The notes under the pieces were generated by a model. The model ran no database searches, was not told where the DNA came from, and saw only the letters and a list, made by a program, of their open reading frames with translations. A DNA stretch of 64,000 bases from Xanthobacter tagetidis (GTDB taxonomy: Bacteria > Pseudomonadota > Alphaproteobacteria > Rhizobiales > Xanthobacteraceae), in assembly GCF_003667445.1 (NCBI RefSeq), contig NZ_RCTF01000007.1, forward strand, positions 62,001 through 126,000. Direction: 5' to 3'. The position numbers and the translations under genes are program-made. This document shows positions 33,488-40,843 of this stretch, in pieces. Position 1 is the stretch's first letter. The number at the start of each line of letters is the position of its first letter.

Positions 33488-35404
33488 ATGGCCAAGCACA
33501 TCTTCTGGGAAGCGGAACCGCTTGTGGTGGAAGCCCAGACCGCGGACTGGACCATCCCCGCCATCGTGCGCGAGCGCATGGTCCGCGACGCCGAGCAGGC
33601 GGTCTATTTCGTGCCCGAGGGCGAGGGCTTCCGTCCGGTGTCCTGGCGCGATTTCGGCACCGCCGTGGCCGAGATCGGCGCCGGGCTGAAGGCGCTGGGC
33701 TTCGGGCGCGGCGAGCGCGCCGCGATCATGGGTGAGCCGACGCTCGAATGGGTGGAATGCGACTTCGGCGCGCTGGTGCCGGGGGGCACCACGGTCGGCA
33801 TCTACCAGATCAGTTCCTGGCAGGAGGTGGCGCACGTCATCGCCGATGCGCGGCCCCTGGTGTTCTTCGGCCAGAAGCGCAGCCACCTGGAATGCGGCCT
33901 GCGTGCCGCGAAGCCGCTCGGTCCGGTGCGCCTGTTCGTGCAGATGGAGGGCGAGACGGACGGCCTCGAACCGCCGGACGCGGATGCGCGCATCATCACC
34001 CTTTCGGAGCTGCGGCGCATCGGCGCTGCGGCGCTCGCCGCCGATCCCGCGCTGTTTGGCGCGATGGTGGATGAGGGCCAAGGCACGGACGTCGCGCGCA
34101 TCATCTTCACCTCCGGCACCACCGGACGGCCGAAGGGCGTCATGTATACCCACAAGGCCTGGCTGCTGGTGGGCGAGCAGTGGGTGATGCGCTTCCCGCC
34201 GATCCGCCGGCGCCCGCACGTGCATGTGGCGTTCCTCTCCACCGCCCACGTCTCTTCCGCCATGGTGACCGAGATCGTTCCGCTGGTGTCGAAGCTCCAG
34301 CCGCACTTCGCGCCGGAGAAGATCGAGCTGGTGGACGTGTTCCGCCGCGCCCGGCCCGAGGTGCTCGGCATGACGCCGCGCTTCTACCAGAAGATCGCCG
34401 TGCAGCTTGCCTTGAAGCAGCAGGAGGGCTCCACCCTCGACCGCCTCGCCCACCGCCTCGCAATGAGCATCGGCCGGCGCGTGGTGGACGACTACTGGCG
34501 CGGCGTTCCCTCCGCCCGCTGGCGCGTGGCGCTGCTCGACCTCGCGCGGCGCACGCTGTTCCGTCGCCTGCGCGCCACCGTGGGGCTCGACCGGGTGGCG
34601 CGGGCGCAGACCGGCTCAGCCATGATGCCCATGGACGTCGCCGCCATGTGGGCGATCTGGGGCATGGACATCCGCGAGGCCTACGGCCTCAGCGAGGCGG
34701 CCTGCGCCGTGTGCTACCAGCAGCGGCCCTTCCCCAAGCCCGGCACCATCGGCCGGCTGATGGACAACATGCCCGACAGCGACCTCAGGCTCGCCGAGGA
34801 CGGCGAGATCCTGTTCAAGTCGCCTATGGTGTTCTCGGGCTATTGGGAGCAGCCGGAGGCGACGGCAAAGGCGCTCCAGGACGGCTGGTTCCACACCGGC
34901 GACATCGCCGAGCGCACGCCCGACGGCGACCTGCGCCTCGTCGGCCGCAAGAACGACGCCATCTCCACCGCCGGCGGCAAGACCATCAACCCCGCCGAGA
35001 TCGAGAACGCAATGAAGCTCAGCCCCTTCATCTCCGAGGCGGTGGTGTTCGGCCAGGGCGAGAAATACCTCGTGGCGCTGGTGGAGATCGAGCGCGATAG
35101 CACCGCCCGCTGGGCGCGCGACGCGGGCCTTTCCGCCTCGACCTATGCCGAGCTTGCCGCTGCGCCGCAGGTGGAGAAGCTGATCGCCGCCGAGGTGGCG
35201 AGCGCCAATGAGGGCTTCGGCCGGGTGCTCCAGGTCAAGCAGTTCCGCATCATTCCCCAGCCGCTCGACAGCGTCGCCGACGCCCTCACCTCGGCCAAGA
35301 AGGTGAAGCGGCGCGTGGTGCGCGATGCGTTCCACGACCTCGTCGAGGGCATGTACGACCGCACGGAGGAGGCGATCCTCGCGACGCCGGCGGGACGGCG
35401 GTGA
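33488..35404 (+). CDS. AMP-dependent acyl-CoA synthetase (long-chain/bile-acid-ligase-like architecture)
   Basis: A 638-residue ANL-superfamily ligase. The P-loop is IIFTSGTTGRPKGVMYTHK; later motifs are AYGLSEAA, GWFHTGDIAE and the hinge RLVGRKNDAISTAGGKTINPAEIE. It adenylates a carboxylate and transfers it to CoA. The length and the N-terminal VPEGEGFRPVSWRDF region fit long-chain or steroid/aromatic acyl ligases more than acetate ligases. It follows the TctCBA importer in the operon, so it probably activates the imported acid. It overlaps the next gene by 4 bases. Confidence 0.93.
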   Translation: MAKHIFWEAEPLVVEAQTADWTIPAIVRERMVRDAEQAVYFVPEGEGFRPVSWRDFGTAVAEIGAGLKALGFGRGERAAIMGEPTLEWVECDFGALVPGGTTVGIYQISSWQEVAHVIADARPLVFFGQKRSHLECGLRAAKPLGPVRLFVQMEGETDGLEPPDADARIITLSELRRIGAAALAADPALFGAMVDEGQGTDVARIIFTSGTTGRPKGVMYTHKAWLLVGEQWVMRFPPIRRRPHVHVAFLSTAHVSSAMVTEIVPLVSKLQPHFAPEKIELVDVFRRARPEVLGMTPRFYQKIAVQLALKQQEGSTLDRLAHRLAMSIGRRVVDDYWRGVPSARWRVALLDLARRTLFRRLRATVGLDRVARAQTGSAMMPMDVAAMWAIWGMDIREAYGLSEAACAVCYQQRPFPKPGTIGRLMDNMPDSDLRLAEDGEILFKSPMVFSGYWEQPEATAKALQDGWFHTGDIAERTPDGDLRLVGRKNDAISTAGGKTINPAEIENAMKLSPFISEAVVFGQGEKYLVALVEIERDSTARWARDAGLSASTYAELAAAPQVEKLIAAEVASANEGFGRVLQVKQFRIIPQPLDSVADALTSAKKVKRRVVRDAFHDLVEGMYDRTEEAILATPAGRR

Positions 35405-36369
35405 CGGCCATGCTCGCGGCCTATGCGGCCCATTTCGACCCCGGCCACCCGCTCGCCGGCCTGAAGGTGGGCCCGCGCCCGGTGCCGGAGCCGCCGGAGG
35501 GCTGGGCGCGGGTGAAGGTGGTCGCCGCCTCGCTGAACCATCACGATCTGTGGTCGCTGAAGGGCGGCGAGGCCATGCGCCAGCGCGGCGGCGCCGGCCT
35601 GAGCGAGGCCGACCTGCCCCGCATCCTCGGCATGGATGCGGCCGGCATCACGGAGGAGGGGGAGGAGGTCATCCTCCACCCGCTCATCGCCCGGCCCGCC
35701 TTCGGCGTGCTCTCCGGCCGCTATGACGGCACCTTCGCCGAACAGGTGTGCGTGCCGCGCGCGAACCTCGTGGCGAAGCCCGCCGTGCTCGGCTTCGAGG
35801 AGGCGGCGTGCCTGCCCACCGCCTGGCTCACAGCCTGGCGCATGCTGTTCGAGAAGGCACGGGTGCCTCCGGGCGGCGCCATCCTGGTGCAGGGGGCGAG
35901 CGGCGGGCTCTCCACCGCCCTCGTCATGCTCGCCAAGGCGTCGGGGCTGAGGGTCTACGTCACCGGGCGCAGCGAAGCCTCCCGCGCCTTCGGCCTTGCC
36001 ATCGGCGCCGATGCGGCGGTGGAGATGGGCGGCCGCCTGCCGGAGCGGGTGGACGCGGCGATGGATTCGGTCGGTCCGGCGACCTGGGACCATTCGCTGA
36101 AATGCCTGAAGCGCGGCGGCGTGATGGTGGTGCCGGGCGGCACCACGGGCTACCGGGCGAGCGTCGACATCGCCCGGCTGTTCACCATGGACCTTTCCAT
36201 CGTCGGCAGCGCCATGGGCTCGCGCGCGCAGCTTGAGGAGCTGGTCGCGTTCTGCGCGGCGCACGGCCTGCGCCCGCCGGTGGCCCAGGCGTTTGCGCTC
36301 GCCGAGGCGGCGGCGGCGTTCGAGGCGCTGGAGCGCGGCGCGGCCGGCAAGATCATCCTGCGCCCGTGA
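35401..36369 (+). CDS. MDR zinc-binding-type alcohol dehydrogenase/quinone oxidoreductase
   Basis: A 322-residue medium-chain dehydrogenase/reductase. The GroES-like N-domain (VKVVAASLNHHDLWSLKGG) is followed by a Rossmann domain with GASGGLSTALVMLAKASG. The residues around DLWSLKGGEAMRQRGGAGLSEADLPRILGMDAAG are close to the zinc-independent QOR/YhdH-type pattern. Start is GTG 35401, which overlaps the ligase stop, or ATG 35410. It probably reduces an enone or oxidises an alcohol intermediate in the pathway and ends the long operon. Confidence 0.88.
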   Translation: MTAMLAAYAAHFDPGHPLAGLKVGPRPVPEPPEGWARVKVVAASLNHHDLWSLKGGEAMRQRGGAGLSEADLPRILGMDAAGITEEGEEVILHPLIARPAFGVLSGRYDGTFAEQVCVPRANLVAKPAVLGFEEAACLPTAWLTAWRMLFEKARVPPGGAILVQGASGGLSTALVMLAKASGLRVYVTGRSEASRAFGLAIGADAAVEMGGRLPERVDAAMDSVGPATWDHSLKCLKRGGVMVVPGGTTGYRASVDIARLFTMDLSIVGSAMGSRAQLEELVAFCAAHGLRPPVAQAFALAEAAAAFEALERGAAGKIILRP

Positions 36370-36499
36370 GGAGCGCCCATCGGCCTCACCCCGTATTTAT
36401 CCGGAGCGCCGCTTGTTTGCTTTCATGCCGTGATCTGGCGTAATAGCCTCGCGTCGAGCCTGCCGAGCGGCGAGACCTTCAACCGTGCGGAATTCAGGA

Positions 36500-37159
36500 A
36501 TGACTGTGGAAGAGCAATCAAACCGGGGACGCAGGGAAGAGGTACTCATGGCTGCGGCCGCGGTGTTCTCCGACAAGGGGTATCGCGCCAGCACGATCCA
36601 GGACATCGGCCGCGAGCTGGGGACCACGTCTGCCGCGCTCTACTATTATTTCGGCAGCAAGCAGGAGATTCTCGGCGAGCTGATCGTGCGCCCCGTGCGC
36701 CAGCTGCGCGAGATGGCGGCCGAGGTGGCGCGGAGCCCGCTCTCCAACCGCGAGAAGCTGGGCGAGATCGTGCGCCGCCACATCGACATGATGCTGAAGC
36801 AGCGCGACCTGTTCACCATCTTCCTGCGCGAGCGCGTCGAGCTGGAGCCGCAGCACGCCGGGCGCCTCGCGGAGATGGAGGAGGAATACTACCGCCAGAT
36901 CCGCGCCATCATCGAGGACGCCGCACGCGCCGGAGAGATGCGCGCCGTGAACCTGCAGATGCTGGCGCTCGGCATCATCGGCATGACCAACTGGGTGCTG
37001 CGCTGGCACAAGCCCGACGGCGCGCTCGGCGCCGACGAGATCGCGCGCGCCTACATGGACATCCTCGGCGGCGGCGCCTTCAAGGACCCGCCGGGCAGCG
37101 CCGGCGCCGCGCCGGTTCCGGTCGAGGCGGCGCGCCGGCGCGTCAAGCGCGCCTCCTGA
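36500..37159 (+). CDS. TetR-family regulator of the monooxygenase regulon (putative)
   Basis: A 219-residue protein with the TetR HTH at its N-terminus (RREEVLMAAAAVFSDKGYRASTIQDIGRELGTTSAALYYYFGSKQEIL) and a TetR_C-type helical ligand domain (MLKQRDLFTIFLRERVELEPQHAGRLAEMEEEYYRQIRAIIEDAARAGEM) as in KstR2/FadR-like acyl-CoA sensors. Start is taken as ATG 36500; GTG 36485 is the alternative. It sits between the long operon and the flavin reductase, in the middle of the three shared motifs, so it is the best candidate to bind them. Its ligand is probably a CoA thioester of the pathway. Confidence 0.88.
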   Translation: MTVEEQSNRGRREEVLMAAAAVFSDKGYRASTIQDIGRELGTTSAALYYYFGSKQEILGELIVRPVRQLREMAAEVARSPLSNREKLGEIVRRHIDMMLKQRDLFTIFLRERVELEPQHAGRLAEMEEEYYRQIRAIIEDAARAGEMRAVNLQMLALGIIGMTNWVLRWHKPDGALGADEIARAYMDILGGGAFKDPPGSAGAAPVPVEAARRRVKRAS

Positions 37160-37162
37160 GCC

Positions 37163-37663
37163 TCACGCCGCCTGCGCGGCGCTCTTGTGGAGCTGGGCGA
37201 GCCGCCCGCGCGCATGGACCAGCGGATGGCGCGCCTCGAACGCGGCGCCGTCCTCCACCTTGGCGATGACCACCAGATGGTCGCCCGCATCCACCAGCTC
37301 GTGCACCGTGCATTCGGCATAGGCGACCGCATGGTCGGCGAGGATCGGCGCCCCGTGCGCCCGCTCCGAGGGCCGCCAGGGGAGGCCGGCGAACTTGTCC
37401 GCCGTGCGGGAGGCGCAGGCATAGGCGACGTCGCCGCCATTCTCCGCCAGGAAGTTCACCACGAACGTGCCGCGCTCGCGCAGCACCGGCAGCGTGCCCG
37501 AGGCCTTGCCGATGCACACCAGCAGCATGGCCGGCTCCAGCGACACCGAACACACGGCGCTGCAGGTGAGCCCGCGCGGGTTGCCCTCGCCATCAAGCGC
37601 CGTCACCACCGACACCCCGGTGGGGAAGGAGGACATGATGGTCTTGAACAGGGGCGACTCCAT
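37163..37663 (-). CDS. Flavin reductase-like protein (FMN reductase component)
   Basis: A 166-residue flavin reductase-domain protein: MSSFPTGVSVVTALDGEGNPRGLTCSAVCSVSLEPAMLLVCIGKASGT, then FVVNFLAENG, then the His-containing CTVHELVDAGDHLVVIAKVEDGA. These proteins reduce FMN with NAD(P)H for partner monooxygenases. No oxygenase gene lies beside it on its strand, but the luciferase-like enzyme at 28713 shares its promoter motif. It is convergent with the TetR gene, with a gap of only 3 bases. Confidence 0.92.
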   Translation of the reverse strand: MESPLFKTIMSSFPTGVSVVTALDGEGNPRGLTCSAVCSVSLEPAMLLVCIGKASGTLPVLRERGTFVVNFLAENGGDVAYACASRTADKFAGLPWRPSERAHGAPILADHAVAYAECTVHELVDAGDHLVVIAKVEDGAAFEARHPLVHARGRLAQLHKSAAQAA

Positions 37664-37680
37664 GGGGAGAACCTCGTTCT

Positions 37681-37725
37681 ATTGATCGATAAGTAAGAGA
37701 TAGGCCAGAACGCCGCACCTGTCAA
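37681..37725 (-). promoter_or_regulatory. Flavin reductase promoter with shared motif site 2
   Basis: On the minus strand TTGACA (37725-37720), 17 bases, TATCTC (37702-37697) forms a good promoter pointing to the flavin reductase. The motif ATTGATCGATAAGTAAG lies at 37681-37697, directly after -10. It shares the core TAAGTA plus flanking bases with the sites at 28191 and 40790, and contains a near-dyad TATTGATCGATA. Confidence 0.72.
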
Positions 37726-37913
37726 GGCGCGTCGGTGCGGCGACAGGAAATGTTCTTCGATCGCAGGAGGTTCCATCGGCCCGCGCCCCGCGGGGACCCC
37801 AGCCTGAGGTTGCCCGCCAAACGGCGTATCGGTGATCGCCGCCCCGAAACGGTCAGAGCGCGCCTGGATCACGCGCGCCGTCATGCCCCTCCCCCGCCCC
37901 GCGACCAGTCCAA

Positions 37914-38094
37914 GGATGGGCCCTCCGATCAAGTCGGCGGGCGACGGCGGTGGATGGGGCGAGGGGGCGCAATGCCCATCACCGTCATGCCCCGGCTTGT
38001 CCGGGGCATCCACCTCGCCCTATGCGCGGCGACCCAATCCTGAGCGCCCGCCCGGCCGTTGCGTGGATCCCCCGGACGAGCCGGGGGGTGACGG
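37914..38094. repeat. GC-rich palindromic repeat array 1 (units C-A-B)
   Basis: Three imperfect inverted repeats about 75 bases apart: unit C at 37914-37951 (around GGATGGGCCCTCCG), unit A at 37984-38011 (ATGCCCCGG-N5-CCGGGGCAT), unit B at 38064-38094 (starting TGGATCCCCCGGAC). The same three units in the same order occur at 39187-39369. They are REP-like, non-coding and lie to the left of the phzF-family gene. Confidence 0.75.
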
Positions 38095-38154
38095 CGGTTC
38101 AGGGAGGGCAGGGCGCGGAACTTCGCCAAACGGCCGTCATGCCGCCGGCCGATC

Positions 38155-39078
38155 TCAACCCGCGCGGCGGGCCAGTGCGGCGCGGGAGAGGGCGCCACCG
38201 CCGATGCGCACCGCCCCGCCGCCCACATGCACGCCGGAGATGCGGCCGCCCGAAACGTCCACGGTCAGCTCCACCAGGCTCGGGCGTCCCATGTCCTCGC
38301 CCTGGCGGATGGCGAAGCGGGCCTCGCCTTCGGCAAGCGTCCGCAGCCCGGCGAGATAGGCCGCCAGCGCCACCGCTGCGACCCCGGTGGCAGGGTCTTC
38401 GGCGATGCCCATTGAGGGTGCGAACATGCGCGCGCAGATGTCGGTGCCGGCGCCCCAGTCCTCCATGGCCAGCGCATAGAGGTGCGGCGCCGGGCCTTGT
38501 GCGATCTGTGCCTGCCACAGCGCGCCGTCGAGGCGAATGCGCGCGAGCGCGGCCCGGTCGCGCACCGGGATGAAGGTGAAGGGCACGCCGCCCGAGCAGC
38601 AGGCGGGGGTTACGGCGCCGTCCAGCACGTCGTCCGGCGCGAGGCCGAGCAGACGCGCCAGCAGCGACGCCGGCGGCGCATCGGCGATCCGCTCCGGCAT
38701 CTTCGGGCTGGACAGCACCGCGCGGGGCGCGCCGGCCGACGCCAGGATGCGCACCGGCACCGGCCCGATCGTCTCGTGCAGCACGATCCGCGTGCCGCCG
38801 ACGAGAGCGTGCAGCACCAGCGCCGTGCCGATGGTGGGATGGCCCGCGAACGGCAGTTCCGACAGCGGTGTGAAGATGCGCACGCTGTAGCCCTCCTCAC
38901 CCGCCGGCGGCGGGGAGACGAAGGTGGTCTCGCTGAGGTTCAGCTCGCGGGCGATGGCCTGCATCTCGCCGTCCGAGAGGCCCTCCGCCTTGGTGAACAC
39001 CGCCAGCGGATTGCCGCCGAACGGCGTATCGGTGAACACGTCCACCAGCACATAAGAGAGGTCTTCGGAGGCAGGCAT
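38155..39078 (-). CDS. PhzF-family isomerase/epimerase-like protein
   Basis: A 307-residue member of the PhzF fold (two diaminopimelate-epimerase-like domains). The N-terminus is YVLVDVFTDTPFGGNPLAVF and the catalytic Glu50 is in LNLSETTFVSP. Glycine loops include ELPFAGHPTIGTA and SMGIAEDPATGVA. The activity of most family members outside phenazine synthesis is unknown. Repeat arrays lie on both sides, and it has no obvious operon partner; the thioesterase and hydratase further right are on the same strand but separated by the array. Confidence 0.9.
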   Translation of the reverse strand: MPASEDLSYVLVDVFTDTPFGGNPLAVFTKAEGLSDGEMQAIARELNLSETTFVSPPPAGEEGYSVRIFTPLSELPFAGHPTIGTALVLHALVGGTRIVLHETIGPVPVRILASAGAPRAVLSSPKMPERIADAPPASLLARLLGLAPDDVLDGAVTPACCSGGVPFTFIPVRDRAALARIRLDGALWQAQIAQGPAPHLYALAMEDWGAGTDICARMFAPSMGIAEDPATGVAAVALAAYLAGLRTLAEGEARFAIRQGEDMGRPSLVELTVDVSGGRISGVHVGGGAVRIGGGALSRAALARRAG

Positions 39079-39435
39079 GGCGGTCTCGCGTTCCGATCAT
39101 TCACGGCATCAGACTTCGTTTCGCTCCGTCATGCCCCGGCTTGTCCGGGGCATCCGGGCCACCTCCCCGCCTTGCGCCCCGCCGCAGGATGGGCCCTCCG
39201 GTCAAGCCGGAGGGCGACGGCGGTGACGGGGGCGACGGGGGGGGGAAGCTCTCACCGCCGTCATGCCCCGGCGTGTCCGGGGCATCCACTTTGCCGTCTG
39301 CCCTGCGCCCCGATGCTAAGCGCAGGCGCGGCACCGGGTGGATCCCCCGGACAGGTCGGGGGATGACGGCGGGACTGTGTTCCTCACGGCAGTTCCAGGA
39401 GATCGTCCGATCAGCTTGCGGCGGATCGGTGCGCT
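39079..39435. other. Intergenic region dominated by repeat array 2
   Basis: No gene is seen. The interval is almost entirely filled by palindromic units between 39128 and 39369. A run of nine G (about 39236-39245) lies between units C and A. The phzF-family promoter must lie within or just right of 39079-39127. Confidence 0.55.
39128..39369. repeat. GC-rich palindromic repeat array 2 (units A-C-A-B)
   Basis: Unit A occurs at 39128-39155 and 39260-39287, unit C at 39187-39223 and unit B at 39339-39369. The last three units repeat the order and spacing of array 1 (73 and 79 bases here, 70 and 80 there). Unit A at 39128 is identical to the array 1 copy over 28 bases. Confidence 0.78.
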
Positions 39436-39903
39436 CTAGCCCGCGGGCGCACCGGTGGCGATGCCCTCGTGGTCGAGGATGGCCTGGCGCCAGCGGTCGG
39501 GAATCGCGCTGCCTCTGCCGGTCGCCTGGTCCACGTGGACATGCACGCCGCTGCCCTCGGCGATCAGCGCGCCGTCGGCCAGGCGGGTGAGCGTGAAGGC
39601 CCACCCCGCGCTCGACCTCTTGATCCACGGCACCTTGATGGTGATGCGGATGTCGTCGTCGAAGCGCCCCACCGCCCGGTAGCTGACGAGGATCTCCGCC
39701 AGCACCCAGTGGTCGAGATCGCGCGGGATCGCCATCCCCGTCACCGTCTTGTAATAGAGGATGCGGGCTTCCTCGATATACTTGACGATGTTGGCGTTGT
39801 TCAGATGTCCCGAGGCGTCGAGGTCGCTGAAGCGCACCTTGATGTCCAGGGAGACGGGCGCCCCCGGTTCCGGCGCCCCGGCGCTGTCCTGCGCGCGCTC
39901 CAT
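39436..39903 (-). CDS. 4HBT-type acyl-CoA thioesterase
   Basis: A 155-residue hotdog-fold thioesterase. The signature VRFSDLDASGHLNNANIVKYIEEAR carries the catalytic-site Asp29 and the GHLNN turn of the 4-hydroxybenzoyl-CoA thioesterase group. It hydrolyses an acyl-CoA to free acid and CoA. It starts 7 bases after the enoyl-CoA hydratase stop, so the two form an operon read from the promoter near 40800. Within the regulon it could release the end product or relieve CoA trapping. Confidence 0.9.
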   Translation of the reverse strand: MERAQDSAGAPEPGAPVSLDIKVRFSDLDASGHLNNANIVKYIEEARILYYKTVTGMAIPRDLDHWVLAEILVSYRAVGRFDDDIRITIKVPWIKRSSAGWAFTLTRLADGALIAEGSGVHVHVDQATGRGSAIPDRWRQAILDHEGIATGAPAG

Positions 39904-39909
39904 GGCCGG

Positions 39910-40755
39910 TCAGACCGCCTTCGGGGTCATGCGGCGCGCGTCCTTGGTGGAGCCCGCCTCCTTGCGGCGTGCGCGCTCGACTTCCGCCTCCTGGGTGAAA
40001 TGCGAGAAGACATGCGCCATGAAGTGGTATTCGAACGCCTCCCGCTGGCCCATGATGTCCAGCGTGCGGTTGATGGAGGCCTTGGTGAGTTCCAGCGAAA
40101 CCGGCGGCTGCGCGGCGATCTTGAGCGCGAGCTTCTTCGTCTCCGCGTCGAGCTGGTCGCGCGGCACCACGCGGTTGACGAAGCCAAGCTGCTCGGCGCG
40201 GCGCGCGTCCACCACGTCGCCGGTGAACAGGAATTCCTTGGCCCGGCGGGCGCCCATGTCCCACGGCTCGAACAGCATCTCGCCCACCGCGCAGAAGCGG
40301 CTGAGCACCGGCATGCCGAACTTCGCATCCTCCGAGGCGACGATGAGGTCGCACATGGCCGCCCCCATCATGCCGGCCGCGAGGCAATAGCCGTGCACCT
40401 GCGCGATCGTCACCTTGCGGGTATTGCGGATGGCGAGGCACTTGTCGAAATACATCTTGCGCTCGGTCTCCAGCCGGCGCTCGGGGGTCGCGTACATGGC
40501 CGCGACCTCGGGCACGAAGTCGATGTCGGAGACGTCATGGCCGGATGAGAAGGAGGGGCCTTCCCCGCTGAGCACGATGATGCGCACGTCCGGGTCTTCG
40601 TCCGCCGCCATCATGGCATCGTGAAGCTGCTGGATCATCTCGAGATTCTTGGCATTGTGCTTCTCGGGACGATTGAGGCTGATGCGGGCGATCGGGCCAT
40701 CGCGCCACGTCTTCACGAACTCGGTCGGCGCGGCCGAGGGCTGGGCGAGCGTCAT
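39910..40755 (-). CDS. Enoyl-CoA hydratase/isomerase family protein
   Basis: A 281-residue crotonase-fold protein. The oxyanion-hole segments are RIIVLSGEGPSFSSGHDVSD and QVHGYCLAAGMMGAAMCDL; the C-terminal half (SRFCAVGEMLFEPWDMGARRAKEFLFTGDVVDARRAEQLGFVNRVV) is also typical. The usual pair of catalytic Glu residues is not obvious, so the reaction may be hydration, isomerisation or C-C cleavage. Its promoter carries motif site 3, which ties it to the monooxygenase regulon. Confidence 0.9.
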   Translation of the reverse strand: MTLAQPSAAPTEFVKTWRDGPIARISLNRPEKHNAKNLEMIQQLHDAMMAADEDPDVRIIVLSGEGPSFSSGHDVSDIDFVPEVAAMYATPERRLETERKMYFDKCLAIRNTRKVTIAQVHGYCLAAGMMGAAMCDLIVASEDAKFGMPVLSRFCAVGEMLFEPWDMGARRAKEFLFTGDVVDARRAEQLGFVNRVVPRDQLDAETKKLALKIAAQPPVSLELTKASINRTLDIMGQREAFEYHFMAHVFSHFTQEAEVERARRKEAGSTKDARRMTPKAV

Positions 40756-40783
40756 GGGTGACTCCTTGTCCGGATTCTGAATT

Positions 40784-40813
40784 TTACTGTACCATTAGTA
40801 AGTAGGTCGTCAA
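40784..40813 (-). promoter_or_regulatory. Hydratase/amidohydrolase divergent control region with shared motif site 3
   Basis: On the minus strand TTGACG (40813-40808), 16 bases, TACAGT (40791-40786) is a plausible promoter for the enoyl-CoA hydratase. The shared motif (40790-40806) fills its spacer, and TTACT-N8-AGTAA forms an inverted repeat at 40784-40801. The divergent amidohydrolase ATG lies 38 bases to the right, so binding here could control both genes. Confidence 0.68.
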
Positions 40814-40843
40814 GCCGCCGCGGCGGCCATCGGAGGCAGGCAG

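Larger units (their letters stand above)
37664..38154. other. Intergenic region: flavin reductase promoter and repeat array
   Basis: No intact gene is seen. The left end holds the flavin reductase promoter. A short stretch at about 37811-37846, read on the minus strand, encodes ITDTPFGGQPQ, like the PhzF N-terminus TDTPFGGNP; this may be a remnant of a second PhzF copy. From 37914 to 38094 there is a repeat array, described separately. Confidence 0.5.

Noticed and set aside
37914..39369. The palindromic repeats as a possible CRISPR array
   Set aside because: The units are of three different kinds, are themselves palindromic, have irregular non-unique spacing and no cas genes lie nearby; they fit REP-like repeats.
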